From NCBI GenBank assembly GCA_016790075.1, contig JAEUPP010000057.1, forward strand, positions 1-64,000: DNA of 64,000 nt. Reading direction: 5' to 3'. This document shows positions 25,764 through 34,698 of this stretch, one piece after another. How positions within the stretch are numbered: the stretch's first letter is position 1; every line of letters begins with the position of its first letter. A program made the position numbers and the translations under genes. The notes below the pieces were generated by a model, which worked only from the letters and a program-made list of their open reading frames with translations, had not been told where the DNA came from and searched no databases. The DNA comes from Rhodanobacteraceae bacterium. Its GTDB lineage: Bacteria; Pseudomonadota; Gammaproteobacteria; Xanthomonadales; Rhodanobacteraceae.

Positions 25764-28700
25764 ATGCGATCTATCCTCAAATTATTTGTATTCCTTGCGG
25801 TTGCCGCCCTGTCACTCTCGGCGAGCGCACAGGACACGTTCAACTGGAACGGAACCAACTATCCAACGCAGAAGGCCGCGGAAGCGGCAATGCGGGCCTA
25901 CAACGTCAATGCGGGCGGCAAAGGTCTTTACCTCTGTGCCGAGGAAGACGATCCTTACCAGCCTGGCGCCACACTCCTCAAGTACTGCGTGAGCCGCAAG
26001 CCGGTAGATGGTCCGGGGATGGGCGGGTATGTGGTCGGTTGGTATGGTTTCAGCTGTGCAACGAATACCACGCCTTATCCGGGCCAGTCGCAGCCCCACA
26101 ATTGTGTGGGTGCCAGCGAGAGTTATGTTGTTTCCAAGTTTGACCAGTGGTTCCGGAATGAATCCCCCTGGGCCGGGCAATGTGATCTGCAGACCGAGGT
26201 AAGCGGCGGGTATGCCGACCCGTTGCGCTACTGGGGCGCAGAGCAGGGTTCCTACCTGGGTGGCGTGCTTCAATATTTTTATACTATTGCCTACAGCGAT
26301 AGATTGTCTGACCCACGGCGTATCAAGTTCCGCTGGCGTGTGCGCGAATCGGCGGACAAGTGCGCCACGAACTTCTCGGAAAACTCGACGCCTATTGCCA
26401 AGTCGTACACCTATTCCTGCCCGGCTGGTTATCGCGTGATGAATGCGCCGCCGGCGACACTGGCCGACTGGCCATTTATCTGCAAGGCGACGCCGTCGGC
26501 TACGGTCATCACCAAATACGGCCGCGCCGCCCATTCCTGCGACAACGTCCGAACCGATCACCCCTGTGTGCCGGCGACCGGCGAAAAGTTTTACTTTGAC
26601 AGCGATTTTGAATGGGCGGGCCATGTGTTCCGCCGCACTTACCGTTCGATGAGCCAGCAGATGGCCTTCTCGTACATGGGGGCCAACTGGTCGCATTCCT
26701 GGTCGGCGCGGATCAGTCTTCCGAACATAGCGATACCGTCTGCGCCCGCCGCGTACGTGAACGAGCGCAATGACCGGGAAGAGTTCAAACCAGTTAGCGG
26801 CAGTGTCACCACCTATCGGTCCACGAACGACCGCAAGCGTCTGCTCCAGAGGCAGGGGGATGGCACCTGGGTGCTGTATGGCGATGACGGTGTCGACCGC
26901 GTCTATTCCGATATCGGCCGCTTGCTGCAGATTCGCGACAAGGGTGATCCTGCCAGAACCCTGCACATGAGCTACAACAGCGCGGGCAATCTGAGCGGAG
27001 TGAGCGATGGCCTGGGCAGAACGCTGACCTTCCACTACGAGGCGAATATTTATACCGATCCAGCGGATGAACTGCCGTTGATGGCCGCAAGCACCAACGT
27101 GCTGACGACCATCGGTTCCTCCGGCGGTTCTGGCGGTTCCGCCGTGACCTTGTCCAATGTGGTCGTGGAGCCCAAGTCCTATCGCCTGACCGAAGTGCGC
27201 GACCAGTCCAGCCGTGCCCTCGTGCGCTATACCTATGACGGTGCCGGCCGCCTGGTTCAGGCCGAATATCCGGACGCGACACGCAAGACCTATCACTATG
27301 GCGAGACGAATCACCTCTGCGTAGGCGCGACGGGGGCTTGTGTGCCAGCCCACTTTGCCTATCGCCTGACCGGTGTGACCAGCGAGGACGGCGTTCGCCT
27401 CAGCGACTATTACTTCGACATGTATGGGCGCGCCGTGCGCAGCGTGCATGCAGGCGGCGCCTACGATACCAGCCTGACCTATGTGGCGGCGACGCAGGCG
27501 CAGACCCAGACCCGGGTCACGATAGCGGGCAAGGGCACGACCACCTACAACTTCGAGCCGCCCGGCAGCACCAACTCGTATAGGCGCCCGACTTCAGCAC
27601 AGTCTGCGGATGGCACGCGTACCTGGCAATACGACTACGCCGGTGCCTATCTGCGCTACACCGACAAGCGCGGCACCACCACCAAGGTCGAGTACAACAG
27701 CAGCGGCCGTGTCACCAGGGTGATTGAAGCAGAAGGGCTGCCGCAGCAGCGCAGCACGGTCACGACCTGGCCGTCGGACATGAAAAATCGTACTGCGGTG
27801 GAAGTACAGAACGCTGCAGGTCAGGCTATCCGCCGTGTCGGTTTTGTCTACAACGACCGTTCGCAGATCACGGCCGCAGCCGTGACGGATGTGGCCACCG
27901 CAGCGACACGCACGACAACAGCGCAGTACTGTGAACTCGCGGGTATGGGCTCGGGCGCCTGTCCCGTGGCCGGGCTACTGCGCTCCCTGGACGGCCCGCG
28001 CACAGATGTCACCGACATAACAACCTTTGACTACTACGCGGCCGATCACGCCAGTTGCGCTACGGATGCCCTGGGTTGCCCCTATCGCAAGGGTCAGCTG
28101 TGGAAGGTGATGAATGCGGTGGGACATGTGGTCGAGGTCCTGCGTTACGACATTCACGGCAAGCCGCTGTCGGTCAGGGATGCCAATGGCGTTGTAACCG
28201 ACTTCGAATACCACCCGCGCGGCTGGCTCATCGCCCGCAAGATGCGTGGTGCCGATGACGCTGCAGAAACCGACGATCAGATCCTGCGTATCGCCTACTG
28301 GCCTACGGGGCTGGTGAAGACAGTTACCGCGCCTGACGGCGGCGAAACCCACTACAGCTACGACGCGGCCCAGCGCCTGACCGGCATTGCCGACAATGCA
28401 GGCAATACGCTGAGCTTTACGCTGGATGCGGCCGGTGCGGTAATGCGTGCGGACACCCGCGATAGCGCCGGTGCGCTCAAGCGCACCGTCACGAATACCT
28501 ACAACACATTGGGTCAGTTGCAGGCCCAGACGGATGCCTACAACCGCAGCACCGGTTTCACCTACGACGCCAACGGTGCTTTGGATCAGACCACTGATGC
28601 CCTGGGACGCGTGTCGGACAACAACTACGACCCGCTGCAGCGGCTGACGCGCAGTCTGCAGGATATGGCGGGCGTCGCAGCAGAAACCAAGTACAGCTAT

Positions 28701-30797
28701 GACGCGCTGGACAATCTGGTGCAGGTCAACGATCCGAAAGGCCTCAATACCAGCTACAGCTACAACGGCTTTGGTGATCTGACCCAGCTCACGAGTCCGG
28801 ATACCGGCATCACCGGCTACACCTACGACAGCGCCGGAAACCGCAAGACCCGCACCGATGCGCGTGGTGTGACCTCGACCTACAACTACGATGTGCTGGG
28901 GCGCGCCACGGCGATTGCGTATCCGGACAGCACGCTGGGCGTGACGTTGGTATACGACGTGGCGCAGTCTGACTGCGCAGTGGGCGAGACATTTACGGTC
29001 GGACGCCTGACCCGCATGACCGATGGCAGCGGCAGTACACACTACTGCTACGACCGCTTCGGACAGCTCACGCGCAAGGTACAGCGCACCAATGGCAAGA
29101 CATTCACACTGCGCTATGCCTACGATGCGGCCGGCCGGTTGACGGGCATGACCTATCCCGACGGTATGTCGGTGGACTACCAGTACAACACGTTGGGCCA
29201 GGTCAGCGAGATGGGTGTGACCCGCAGCGATGGTACACGTCAGCTGCTGCTGAGCAATGCGCTGTATCACGCCTTTGGTCCGGTGGCGGAATGGCGCTAT
29301 GGTAATGGCCGTCTGCTGCAGCGCCCGCTGAATCAGAACTACGAGCCCACCGTCATCGAGGATGCAGGTGCCGGCGGCATTTCCTATGGCTACGAGTTTG
29401 ATGCGGCGGGCAACGTGATAGCGCTGCGCAACACGGCCCAGGCCAATCCGTCGCTGCGCAACTATAGTTACGACGGCCTGAACCGCTTGACCCAGGTCAA
29501 AGACGGTGCGGACAACAGCCTGCTGCAGAGCTATGCCTATGACAAGACCGGCAACCGGACCAGCGTGGCAGAAGCCGGCATAACACAAAGCTATGTCTAT
29601 GCGAGCAGCAGCCACCGGCTCAACGAGGTGCGTGGTATCGCGCGCGGCTACGATGCGGCCGGCAATACCACCAACATCGGTGGGCTCAGGCAATTCGTCT
29701 ACAACAACGCCAACCGCCTCAGCGAAGTACAGCTGTCGGGCAGCGTGGCGATGCGTTATGCCTACAACGGCAGCGGACAGCAGGTGTGGCGCTATAACGC
29801 AACTACCAGCCGCTACGCCGTCTACGGCGAGGGTGGTGAATGGTTGGGCGAATACGACGAAAACGGCCAGCCGCTGCAGCAGGTGTTCTGGTTCAATGGT
29901 CTGCCGGTAGGCGTGTATGCAACGGCCGGCGGCGAGACCAAGCTGCACTATATCCAGCCCGATGCGTTAGGCACGCCGCGTGTGGTGATCGAAGTCCAGC
30001 GCAATGTGCCGGTATGGAACTGGGGTCTGGAAGGCGAAGCGTTTGGCAACAGTGCGCCGAATCAGGATGTTGACGGCGATGGCACGACGTTTGTGTTTGA
30101 CATGCGCTTCCCGGGGCAACGCTTTGATGCGGCGTCGGGCCTCAACTACAACTATTTCCGCGACTATGACCCGGCTACGGGACGGTATGTGGAGAGTGAT
30201 CCGATTGGGTTGGCAGGTGGGGTTAGTACGTATGGGTATGTGCAGGGGGCGCCGCTGTCGTCTTCCGATTCGCTGGGGTTGTTTGTCGATTCGGTGACTT
30301 GGACTTGCATGCGTGATTCGGCGTTTTGTGCGGAGCTATTTGGTGATATTGCAGAAGGTCAATCTGATGTACAGCGTAGGCTCGGGAACTACTGTTTAGC
30401 GGAGTTCTACGATGAAGCTGCGGATCTTGCCAATTCGGCTGCACCTCTTCTGGAATGGCTAGATGTCGCGCGGGGAGCGGGCAAAGGACTAACTAAACCG
30501 ATCGGCACCTCGAAGGGCGCTCCAGTTCTTCGAATGGCAGACGATTCCCCCAAAGTTACTCTCGGTCGCGATCCAAATCAGGCTTACCACGCGTTCCGCC
30601 ATACTGACGCGCTTGGGTTAGACAGGTCCGCAGTTCAATCGGGGATTCTGAATCACTTGTCCACCGTGGCCCATCAAGTTACACCAGGGAAACCGTTCAA
30701 CTATTTTGTCGACGTGGCTGGGCAGAGGATTCAATACACCGCGTTCCGTCTTCCGGATGGCACCATAAACGTAGGGAGAATTCATGGAGCTCCGTGA
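25764..30797 (+). CDS. RHS-repeat polymorphic toxin with signal peptide
   Basis: A 1677-residue exported RHS protein. A signal peptide lies at 1-22 (MRSILKLFVFLAVAALSLSA). The N-terminal module at 24-265 shares its pattern with the other RHS protein (KAAEAAMRAYN, LYLCAEE). DUF6531-type entry at about 270-300 (CVPATGEKFYFDSDFE, TYRSM), YD repeats, and core FRDYDPATGRYVESDPIGL near 1475. The final about 170 residues (from GLFVDSVTWT) differ from the other copy and are less GC-rich. Their end, with AYHAFRHTDALGL at about 1607-1619 and then IQYTAFRLPDGTINVGRIH, has the His-then-strands layout of small RNase-type toxin domains (inference). The next gene overlaps by 14 bp and fits an immunity protein. 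Confidence 0.9.
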   Translation: MRSILKLFVFLAVAALSLSASAQDTFNWNGTNYPTQKAAEAAMRAYNVNAGGKGLYLCAEEDDPYQPGATLLKYCVSRKPVDGPGMGGYVVGWYGFSCATNTTPYPGQSQPHNCVGASESYVVSKFDQWFRNESPWAGQCDLQTEVSGGYADPLRYWGAEQGSYLGGVLQYFYTIAYSDRLSDPRRIKFRWRVRESADKCATNFSENSTPIAKSYTYSCPAGYRVMNAPPATLADWPFICKATPSATVITKYGRAAHSCDNVRTDHPCVPATGEKFYFDSDFEWAGHVFRRTYRSMSQQMAFSYMGANWSHSWSARISLPNIAIPSAPAAYVNERNDREEFKPVSGSVTTYRSTNDRKRLLQRQGDGTWVLYGDDGVDRVYSDIGRLLQIRDKGDPARTLHMSYNSAGNLSGVSDGLGRTLTFHYEANIYTDPADELPLMAASTNVLTTIGSSGGSGGSAVTLSNVVVEPKSYRLTEVRDQSSRALVRYTYDGAGRLVQAEYPDATRKTYHYGETNHLCVGATGACVPAHFAYRLTGVTSEDGVRLSDYYFDMYGRAVRSVHAGGAYDTSLTYVAATQAQTQTRVTIAGKGTTTYNFEPPGSTNSYRRPTSAQSADGTRTWQYDYAGAYLRYTDKRGTTTKVEYNSSGRVTRVIEAEGLPQQRSTVTTWPSDMKNRTAVEVQNAAGQAIRRVGFVYNDRSQITAAAVTDVATAATRTTTAQYCELAGMGSGACPVAGLLRSLDGPRTDVTDITTFDYYAADHASCATDALGCPYRKGQLWKVMNAVGHVVEVLRYDIHGKPLSVRDANGVVTDFEYHPRGWLIARKMRGADDAAETDDQILRIAYWPTGLVKTVTAPDGGETHYSYDAAQRLTGIADNAGNTLSFTLDAAGAVMRADTRDSAGALKRTVTNTYNTLGQLQAQTDAYNRSTGFTYDANGALDQTTDALGRVSDNNYDPLQRLTRSLQDMAGVAAETKYSYDALDNLVQVNDPKGLNTSYSYNGFGDLTQLTSPDTGITGYTYDSAGNRKTRTDARGVTSTYNYDVLGRATAIAYPDSTLGVTLVYDVAQSDCAVGETFTVGRLTRMTDGSGSTHYCYDRFGQLTRKVQRTNGKTFTLRYAYDAAGRLTGMTYPDGMSVDYQYNTLGQVSEMGVTRSDGTRQLLLSNALYHAFGPVAEWRYGNGRLLQRPLNQNYEPTVIEDAGAGGISYGYEFDAAGNVIALRNTAQANPSLRNYSYDGLNRLTQVKDGADNSLLQSYAYDKTGNRTSVAEAGITQSYVYASSSHRLNEVRGIARGYDAAGNTTNIGGLRQFVYNNANRLSEVQLSGSVAMRYAYNGSGQQVWRYNATTSRYAVYGEGGEWLGEYDENGQPLQQVFWFNGLPVGVYATAGGETKLHYIQPDALGTPRVVIEVQRNVPVWNWGLEGEAFGNSAPNQDVDGDGTTFVFDMRFPGQRFDAASGLNYNYFRDYDPATGRYVESDPIGLAGGVSTYGYVQGAPLSSSDSLGLFVDSVTWTCMRDSAFCAELFGDIAEGQSDVQRRLGNYCLAEFYDEAADLANSAAPLLEWLDVARGAGKGLTKPIGTSKGAPVLRMADDSPKVTLGRDPNQAYHAFRHTDALGLDRSAVQSGILNHLSTVAHQVTPGKPFNYFVDVAGQRIQYTAFRLPDGTINVGRIHGAP

Positions 30798-31119
30798 CCC
30801 ATCCTCCGATGAATTACGGTTAATTCGCTTAATGGTTTCAAAGGCAAGCAAAATCCATTTGCCTGTTGATTGGGAAAAGAAAATTCAGGTGTCAAGTTTT
30901 AATGACGGAGAAATGGGCGGGATTTTGCTGTTTCCCGACGGGACGCGCGCCGGAGAGCGTAAGTTTGGTAGGCAGGCCAGTGAGTTTCAGTTTACTGATC
31001 GTGACGGAGTTGTAGTCATAGTGTCTCTGAATCTCGATCAAGACGAGCACCTGTTTGAGCTTGACGTCTGGAAGACGGATTTTTCGGCGTTAATTGACTT
31101 GAAGTTCCGAGAGCCATAG
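30784..31119 (+). CDS. Candidate immunity protein for the RHS toxin tip
   Basis: A 111-residue acidic cytosolic protein whose ATG lies inside the end of the RHS gene (14-bp overlap, different frame), the usual arrangement for a toxin-immunity pair. It starts MELRDPSSDELRLIRLMVSK and contains VSSFNDGEMGGILLF at about 37-51. The NDGxMG pattern reminds me of the DUF6984 family. It is less GC-rich than the surrounding DNA, like the toxin tip, which suggests the two moved together. Binding to the tip is inferred from position only. Confidence 0.7.
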   Translation: MELRDPSSDELRLIRLMVSKASKIHLPVDWEKKIQVSSFNDGEMGGILLFPDGTRAGERKFGRQASEFQFTDRDGVVVIVSLNLDQDEHLFELDVWKTDFSALIDLKFREP

Positions 31120-31176
31120 TCACGACCGTTGGGCCGTAAGCTCCCGCTTGGCTGGCGCCCACCATACATAGGACCG

Positions 31177-31303
31177 CAGGGTGGGCCTTGGCCCACCGTC
31201 ATGAAGGTTGAACTGCCGCGGTGATGATCGGTGCGCGTGTTATGCATCGATCATCGCCCGTCCTGTCGGATGTGGTGCGATGGTGGGCTGAAGCCCACCC
31301 TAC
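31177..31303. repeat. BIME unit (inverted orientation) after the RHS immunity gene
   Basis: A 127-bp unit beginning CAGGGTGGGCCTTGGCCCAC and ending GGTGGGCTGAAGCCCACCCT plus AC. It is the reverse orientation of the 12.9-13.5 kb units and starts 57 bp after the immunity gene stop. Confidence 0.88.
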
Positions 31304-31410
31304 AAAGTCGTTTTCTCGAATTTCTGACGCGTATCGGCTTGGGCGTTTGCGATTGGGGGATATAGGCTGCGGTTTCGTCTTGACTAGCGGTCCATGCCTG
31401 CTCGCAATTC

Positions 31411-31538
31411 GTAGGGTGGGCCTTGGCCCTCCGGCATAAAGGTTGGGCTGCTGCGATGATGGTCGGTGTGCGTGTTATGCACCGATCATCGCCTGCCGCG
31501 TCGGATGAGGTGTGATGGTGGGCTGAAGCCCAACCTAC
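31411..31538. repeat. BIME unit (inverted orientation), second copy
   Basis: A 128-bp unit from GTAGGGTGGGCCTTGGCCCT to GGTGGGCTGAAGCCCAACCT plus AC, with a few substitutions in both hairpins. It is in the same orientation as the unit at 31177-31303 and separated from it by 107 bp of unrelated sequence. Confidence 0.85.
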
Positions 31539-31594
31539 ATCGCTCGGGAAAATATGTCAGGTGCCGTCTGGCGCCAAATCAAGGGGGATTACCG

Positions 31595-32191
31595 ATGAAC
31601 TTCTTTGCTCGCGCAGTACTGCCTGCGGTCTTGGCCTTGACCAGCCTCTCGGTTTGCGCGCAGCAAGCCACGGGAACACTGAACTTTGAAGTCAAGCCGT
31701 TTACCAGCGAAGTCGAGTTGAAGCCGAAGATACAGAGCCAGCTGGAATCCGGTGGTATCGAGTGGGGCGTGAAGGACGGCCAGGTCGTGATTACCATGGT
31801 CAACAAGCGCTTTGTCGATTTCGATATTTCGCATATGACGCGTTTCGGCAAGAGCGAGCAGGTGACCCTCCCGGCGGGCAACTATCGCGTTACCGCGATC
31901 GGCCTGGAAATGCATACCGCCTTCAGTGTCGAGAAGGTGCTGAACAAGGGTGCCTATGTCAATGAGGACGTGCTGAGCTTCAGCATCGAAGAGGGCAAGA
32001 CGACGACGCTCTCAGTGCTGCCGGTCATCAGGAAAGACATGACCTTCTTTGTGAAGTGGTATATGCCGGCGTTGCTGACCAGTGTTGTTACCGACGCGGG
32101 TTCCGGTTCCGAGAAAGTCATCAATGCCCGCGGTGAAGGCTCGATTGCCTGGCCGAAATACTCCGGGGCTCTGAAATTTGTTGCAAAGTAA
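31595..32191 (+). CDS. Hypothetical exported protein
   Basis: A 198-residue exported protein. The ATG at 31595 has AAGGGGG nine bases upstream and begins a signal peptide (MNFFARAVLPAVLALTSLSV, cleavage after CAQ). The mature part is predicted all-beta: GTLNFEVKPF, KDGQVVITMV, EQVTLPAGNYRVTAIGLEM and SFSIEEGKTTTLSVLPVI. The LPAGNYRVTAIGL phrase resembles beta-sandwich lipoproteins and adhesin accessory domains, but I cannot name a family. No membrane segment follows. Confidence 0.75.
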   Translation: MNFFARAVLPAVLALTSLSVCAQQATGTLNFEVKPFTSEVELKPKIQSQLESGGIEWGVKDGQVVITMVNKRFVDFDISHMTRFGKSEQVTLPAGNYRVTAIGLEMHTAFSVEKVLNKGAYVNEDVLSFSIEEGKTTTLSVLPVIRKDMTFFVKWYMPALLTSVVTDAGSGSEKVINARGEGSIAWPKYSGALKFVAK

Positions 32192-32271
32192 CTTTTATTG
32201 CACCTGGGTATGGTCGTAGACCGGACGGACTGGTCTGTTCAATGACGAGAGCGGGTCAGTCTATCCGTACA

Positions 32272-32292
32272 TAGGGCGGGCTTCAGTTCACC
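32272..32292. repeat. Solitary degenerate REP half-element
   Basis: TAGGGCGGGCTTCAGTTCACC keeps the shape of the REP hairpin with substitutions, but no inverted partner follows within 130 bp. It lies between the 31595 gene and hutD, which are convergent. Confidence 0.6.
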
Positions 32293-32341
32293 GCTGTGAG
32301 GTTTGATCAGCCACCATGCCTAAAGCGAAATTCCGCCTTGT

Positions 32342-32938
32342 TCAGGTGCCGCCCAGTTCCCGCAACTTCACCAGCACGATCTCGCCCGCGCCGTTGAGTA
32401 CGAGCGGCGCGCCGCCGCTCTGCGTGAATTCGATCTGCAGGGTTTCACCGGTTTCGATGCGCGGCAGGTCGCTGTGGTCGTTGACCAGAACATGTCCGCC
32501 GGCGACGAATACCAGCCAGGTCGTCGCTGGGGTCGGAAACAGCAGTTGCGTGCCGACGATGGGGCGGGCCAGCAGTTCGGCGGCATAGCGGCCGCGGCGG
32601 ACCATCAGGTTGAAATCGCGCGTCGGGCCGTCGAGCAGGTGGCAGCTTACCGGGGCTTCGCCGGGAAACGCATGCTTCTGGTAGCGTTGGGTCAGGGCGA
32701 CCGGCCCGTCGCTGCCGATCGTGAGTTCCACGCCGCCGCCGTCGAGCAGCATGAGTTCGCGGTCGATATCAGGAAAAATGGAAAAATCACCATCCTGCGC
32801 AATTTCAGCGATCGATATGCGCCAGTCGAAGGTGTCGCCAGCACCGTCACGGCGCGCGATTTCGGTCGTGATGCCGCCGCCGTTCTTCCAGGCCATGCGG
32901 CGATAGTCGTGGGTGCGTAGCAGGCGCAGCACGGTCAT
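32342..32938 (-). CDS. hutD: HutD family protein
   Basis: A 198-residue cupin-like protein. The ATG at 32938 is fixed by the 4-bp overlap (ATGA) with the upstream SET gene. Signatures: WKNGGGITTEIA at about 17-28, WRISIAEI at about 39-46, a DREL...LDGGGVELTI strand, FPGEAPV, and DFNLMVRRG. HutD proteins accompany histidine-utilisation genes and are thought to limit that pathway. No other hut gene lies in the window, so here it is isolated from its usual operon. Confidence 0.9.
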   Translation of the reverse strand: MTVLRLLRTHDYRRMAWKNGGGITTEIARRDGAGDTFDWRISIAEIAQDGDFSIFPDIDRELMLLDGGGVELTIGSDGPVALTQRYQKHAFPGEAPVSCHLLDGPTRDFNLMVRRGRYAAELLARPIVGTQLLFPTPATTWLVFVAGGHVLVNDHSDLPRIETGETLQIEFTQSGGAPLVLNGAGEIVLVKLRELGGT

Positions 32939-33402
32939 GGGCGTTCCTGCAGCGCGTATAGCTGCGCGGTGGAAGTGCGCAGGCTTTCTTCCCAGCTGAA
33001 GCCGACGATGGCGGCGCCCGTACTGGCATCGGGAAAGTCCTCGTGCTGGCCCGGGGCCAGCAGGTGCCGGTAGTCGACGGTGATTTCCGCGCCGGGCTGC
33101 AGGTCGCGCATGGCAAATACAAAGCCCAGATGCCAAAGCCCGGTTGGATCGAAGGCGTGGTTGATATAGCACTCGTCCGGCCATTCCGGCGTGACCGTAT
33201 AGCGGTCCTCGAACCAGCGCACCGTAGCCGGCAATAGCTGGGCTGCGTCGGGCCGCCGGGCGATATCGTCGAAGCGGAATACCTCAGGAATCGCATCGGG
33301 TGCTGTAATCAGGCGACCGCGTGCGACGAATTCGTCGAGGAACAGGCCTTTGCCGGCGCCGGGAATCAGCGAGTCGGCGATGTGATAGCGCGGCAATATC
33401 AT
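32935..33402 (-). CDS. SET-domain protein (putative lysine methyltransferase)
   Basis: A 155-residue stand-alone SET domain. It opens with IADSLIPGAGKGLFLDEFVA (the G-x-G-x-GLF entry), and the pseudoknot parts are ECYINHAFDPT (the NH motif that meets SAM) and AEITVDYRHL (the DY motif). Bacterial SET proteins of this size occur widely; substrates are mostly unknown. It overlaps hutD by four bases. Confidence 0.88.
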   Translation of the reverse strand: MILPRYHIADSLIPGAGKGLFLDEFVARGRLITAPDAIPEVFRFDDIARRPDAAQLLPATVRWFEDRYTVTPEWPDECYINHAFDPTGLWHLGFVFAMRDLQPGAEITVDYRHLLAPGQHEDFPDASTGAAIVGFSWEESLRTSTAQLYALQERP

Positions 33403-33448
33403 GTCTGCACCGTGCCGCTGTCAGGGTTTACCGTGCTGTGACGGGCCA

Positions 33449-34453
33449 TCAGTAAGTCCGGTCCACGGCATAGTGGGCCAGTGTTTCCAGTGCATCACGC
33501 GCCGGTGATGGTGGCAGCACAAGCAGGCTGCTGCGGGCGGAATTCGCATAGCCCTGCGCGCGGGAGCGGGTGAGTTCCAGGGCGCCGGAATCGCGGATCG
33601 CGCCGATGATGTTGTCCAGCGAGTCCAGCCCGCCCGATTCGATCGCGCGGCGCAGGCTCTGCGCCTGCTCGGGCGCGCTGCGCGCAATGGCATAGATCAG
33701 CGGCAGGGTAGGCTTGCCCTCGGCGATGTCGTCGCCGATGTTCTTGCCCAGGGTGCCGGAGTCGGACACATAGTCCAGCAGATCGTCGGCGATCTGGAAG
33801 GCATAGCCGAGGTCGAGGCCAAAACGGTACAGCGCGTCTTCCTGCTCCTGCGGCAGCCCGGCCAGCACCGCGCCCAGGCGCGTTGCCGCAGCGAACAGCA
33901 CGGCGGTCTTGCGTTCGATCACACGCAGGTAGGCGGCTTCGTCCGTATCCGGATTGCCGATGTTCAGCAGCTGCAGCACTTCGCCTTCGGCGATGGCATT
34001 GGTCGTGTCGGCGAGGATCTGCATCACCCGCAGGCGCTGCAGCTCGACCATGAGCTGGAATGAACGTGAATACAGAAAGTCACCGACGAGTACGCTGGCG
34101 GCGTTGCCCCACATGGCGTTTGCCGTCTTGCGGCCACGGCGCAGGTCGGATTCGTCGACTACGTCATCGTGAAGCAGGGTCGCGGTATGGATGAATTCGA
34201 TGACGGCGGCAAGCTGCACGTGCTCATCGCCGCGATAGCCGGCGGCACGCGCGGCAAGAAGATGCAGCATGGGCCTGAGCCGCTTGCCGCCGCCGCCGAC
34301 GATATGTGCCGAGATCTGGTTGATCAGCACGACGTCGGAGGACAGCCGCGACCGGATCAGGTTGTCGACAGCCTGCATGTCGGGCCGGGCCAATTCCTGG
34401 ACGGCGGTGTAATCGGAAATGGCGGGCGACGGAGCCGCGGCGGCGCTGGGCAT
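33449..34453 (-). CDS. ispB: Octaprenyl diphosphate synthase (trans-polyprenyl synthetase)
   Basis: A 334-residue all-helical prenyltransferase that makes the ubiquinone side chain. It has a GGGGKRLRPML entry at 53-63, the first aspartate-rich motif DDVVD at 96-100, the second QIADDLLDY at about 222-230, and the family phrases NIGDDIAEGKPTLPLIYA and AEGEVLQL. The divergent ssb gene lies about 400 bp upstream. The frame begins MPSAAAAPSPAISDYTAVQE, and the ATG at 34453 is the only good start. Confidence 0.93.
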   Translation of the reverse strand: MPSAAAAPSPAISDYTAVQELARPDMQAVDNLIRSRLSSDVVLINQISAHIVGGGGKRLRPMLHLLAARAAGYRGDEHVQLAAVIEFIHTATLLHDDVVDESDLRRGRKTANAMWGNAASVLVGDFLYSRSFQLMVELQRLRVMQILADTTNAIAEGEVLQLLNIGNPDTDEAAYLRVIERKTAVLFAAATRLGAVLAGLPQEQEDALYRFGLDLGYAFQIADDLLDYVSDSGTLGKNIGDDIAEGKPTLPLIYAIARSAPEQAQSLRRAIESGGLDSLDNIIGAIRDSGALELTRSRAQGYANSARSSLLVLPPSPARDALETLAHYAVDRTY

Positions 34454-34664
34454 CGGGACTAGGGCTTAAGCGAACAGGGCGGCGATTATAGCGGCCGGTT
34501 AGCGCGCCGGCGGGCGCCGCGGCGTGTTGCCGCGGTACCGGACAGCAATTCGGTGAAACGGCGGCGTCTGTCCACCGCACCAACGCCACACTGCCGCGGT
34601 AGGAGGCATGCATGGCCAGGAGACCGCGACATTGCTGCCGCAACGCGCTGTACGCCGAAAAACA

Positions 34665-34698
34665 TGCCGGGCACAGCCGTGTGCCGGGCACAACCGTG
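34665..34698. repeat. Two tandem 17-bp repeats in the ispB-ssb gap
   Basis: TGCCGGGCACAGCCGTG followed directly by TGCCGGGCACAACCGTG, differing at one base. Each copy contains the palindrome GTGCCGGGCAC or its near form. They sit in the 396-bp divergent gap (34454-34849), which otherwise holds only promoter space, and could be an operator for ssb or ispB (inference). Confidence 0.55.

Noticed and set aside
27975..29948. A 657-codon open frame antisense to the second RHS gene, and a similar 545-codon one at 25812-27449
   Set aside because: Long antisense frames are expected opposite GC-rich YD-repeat genes; composition is His/Arg/Val-Gly-rich and fits no family, while the sense strand is clearly RHS.
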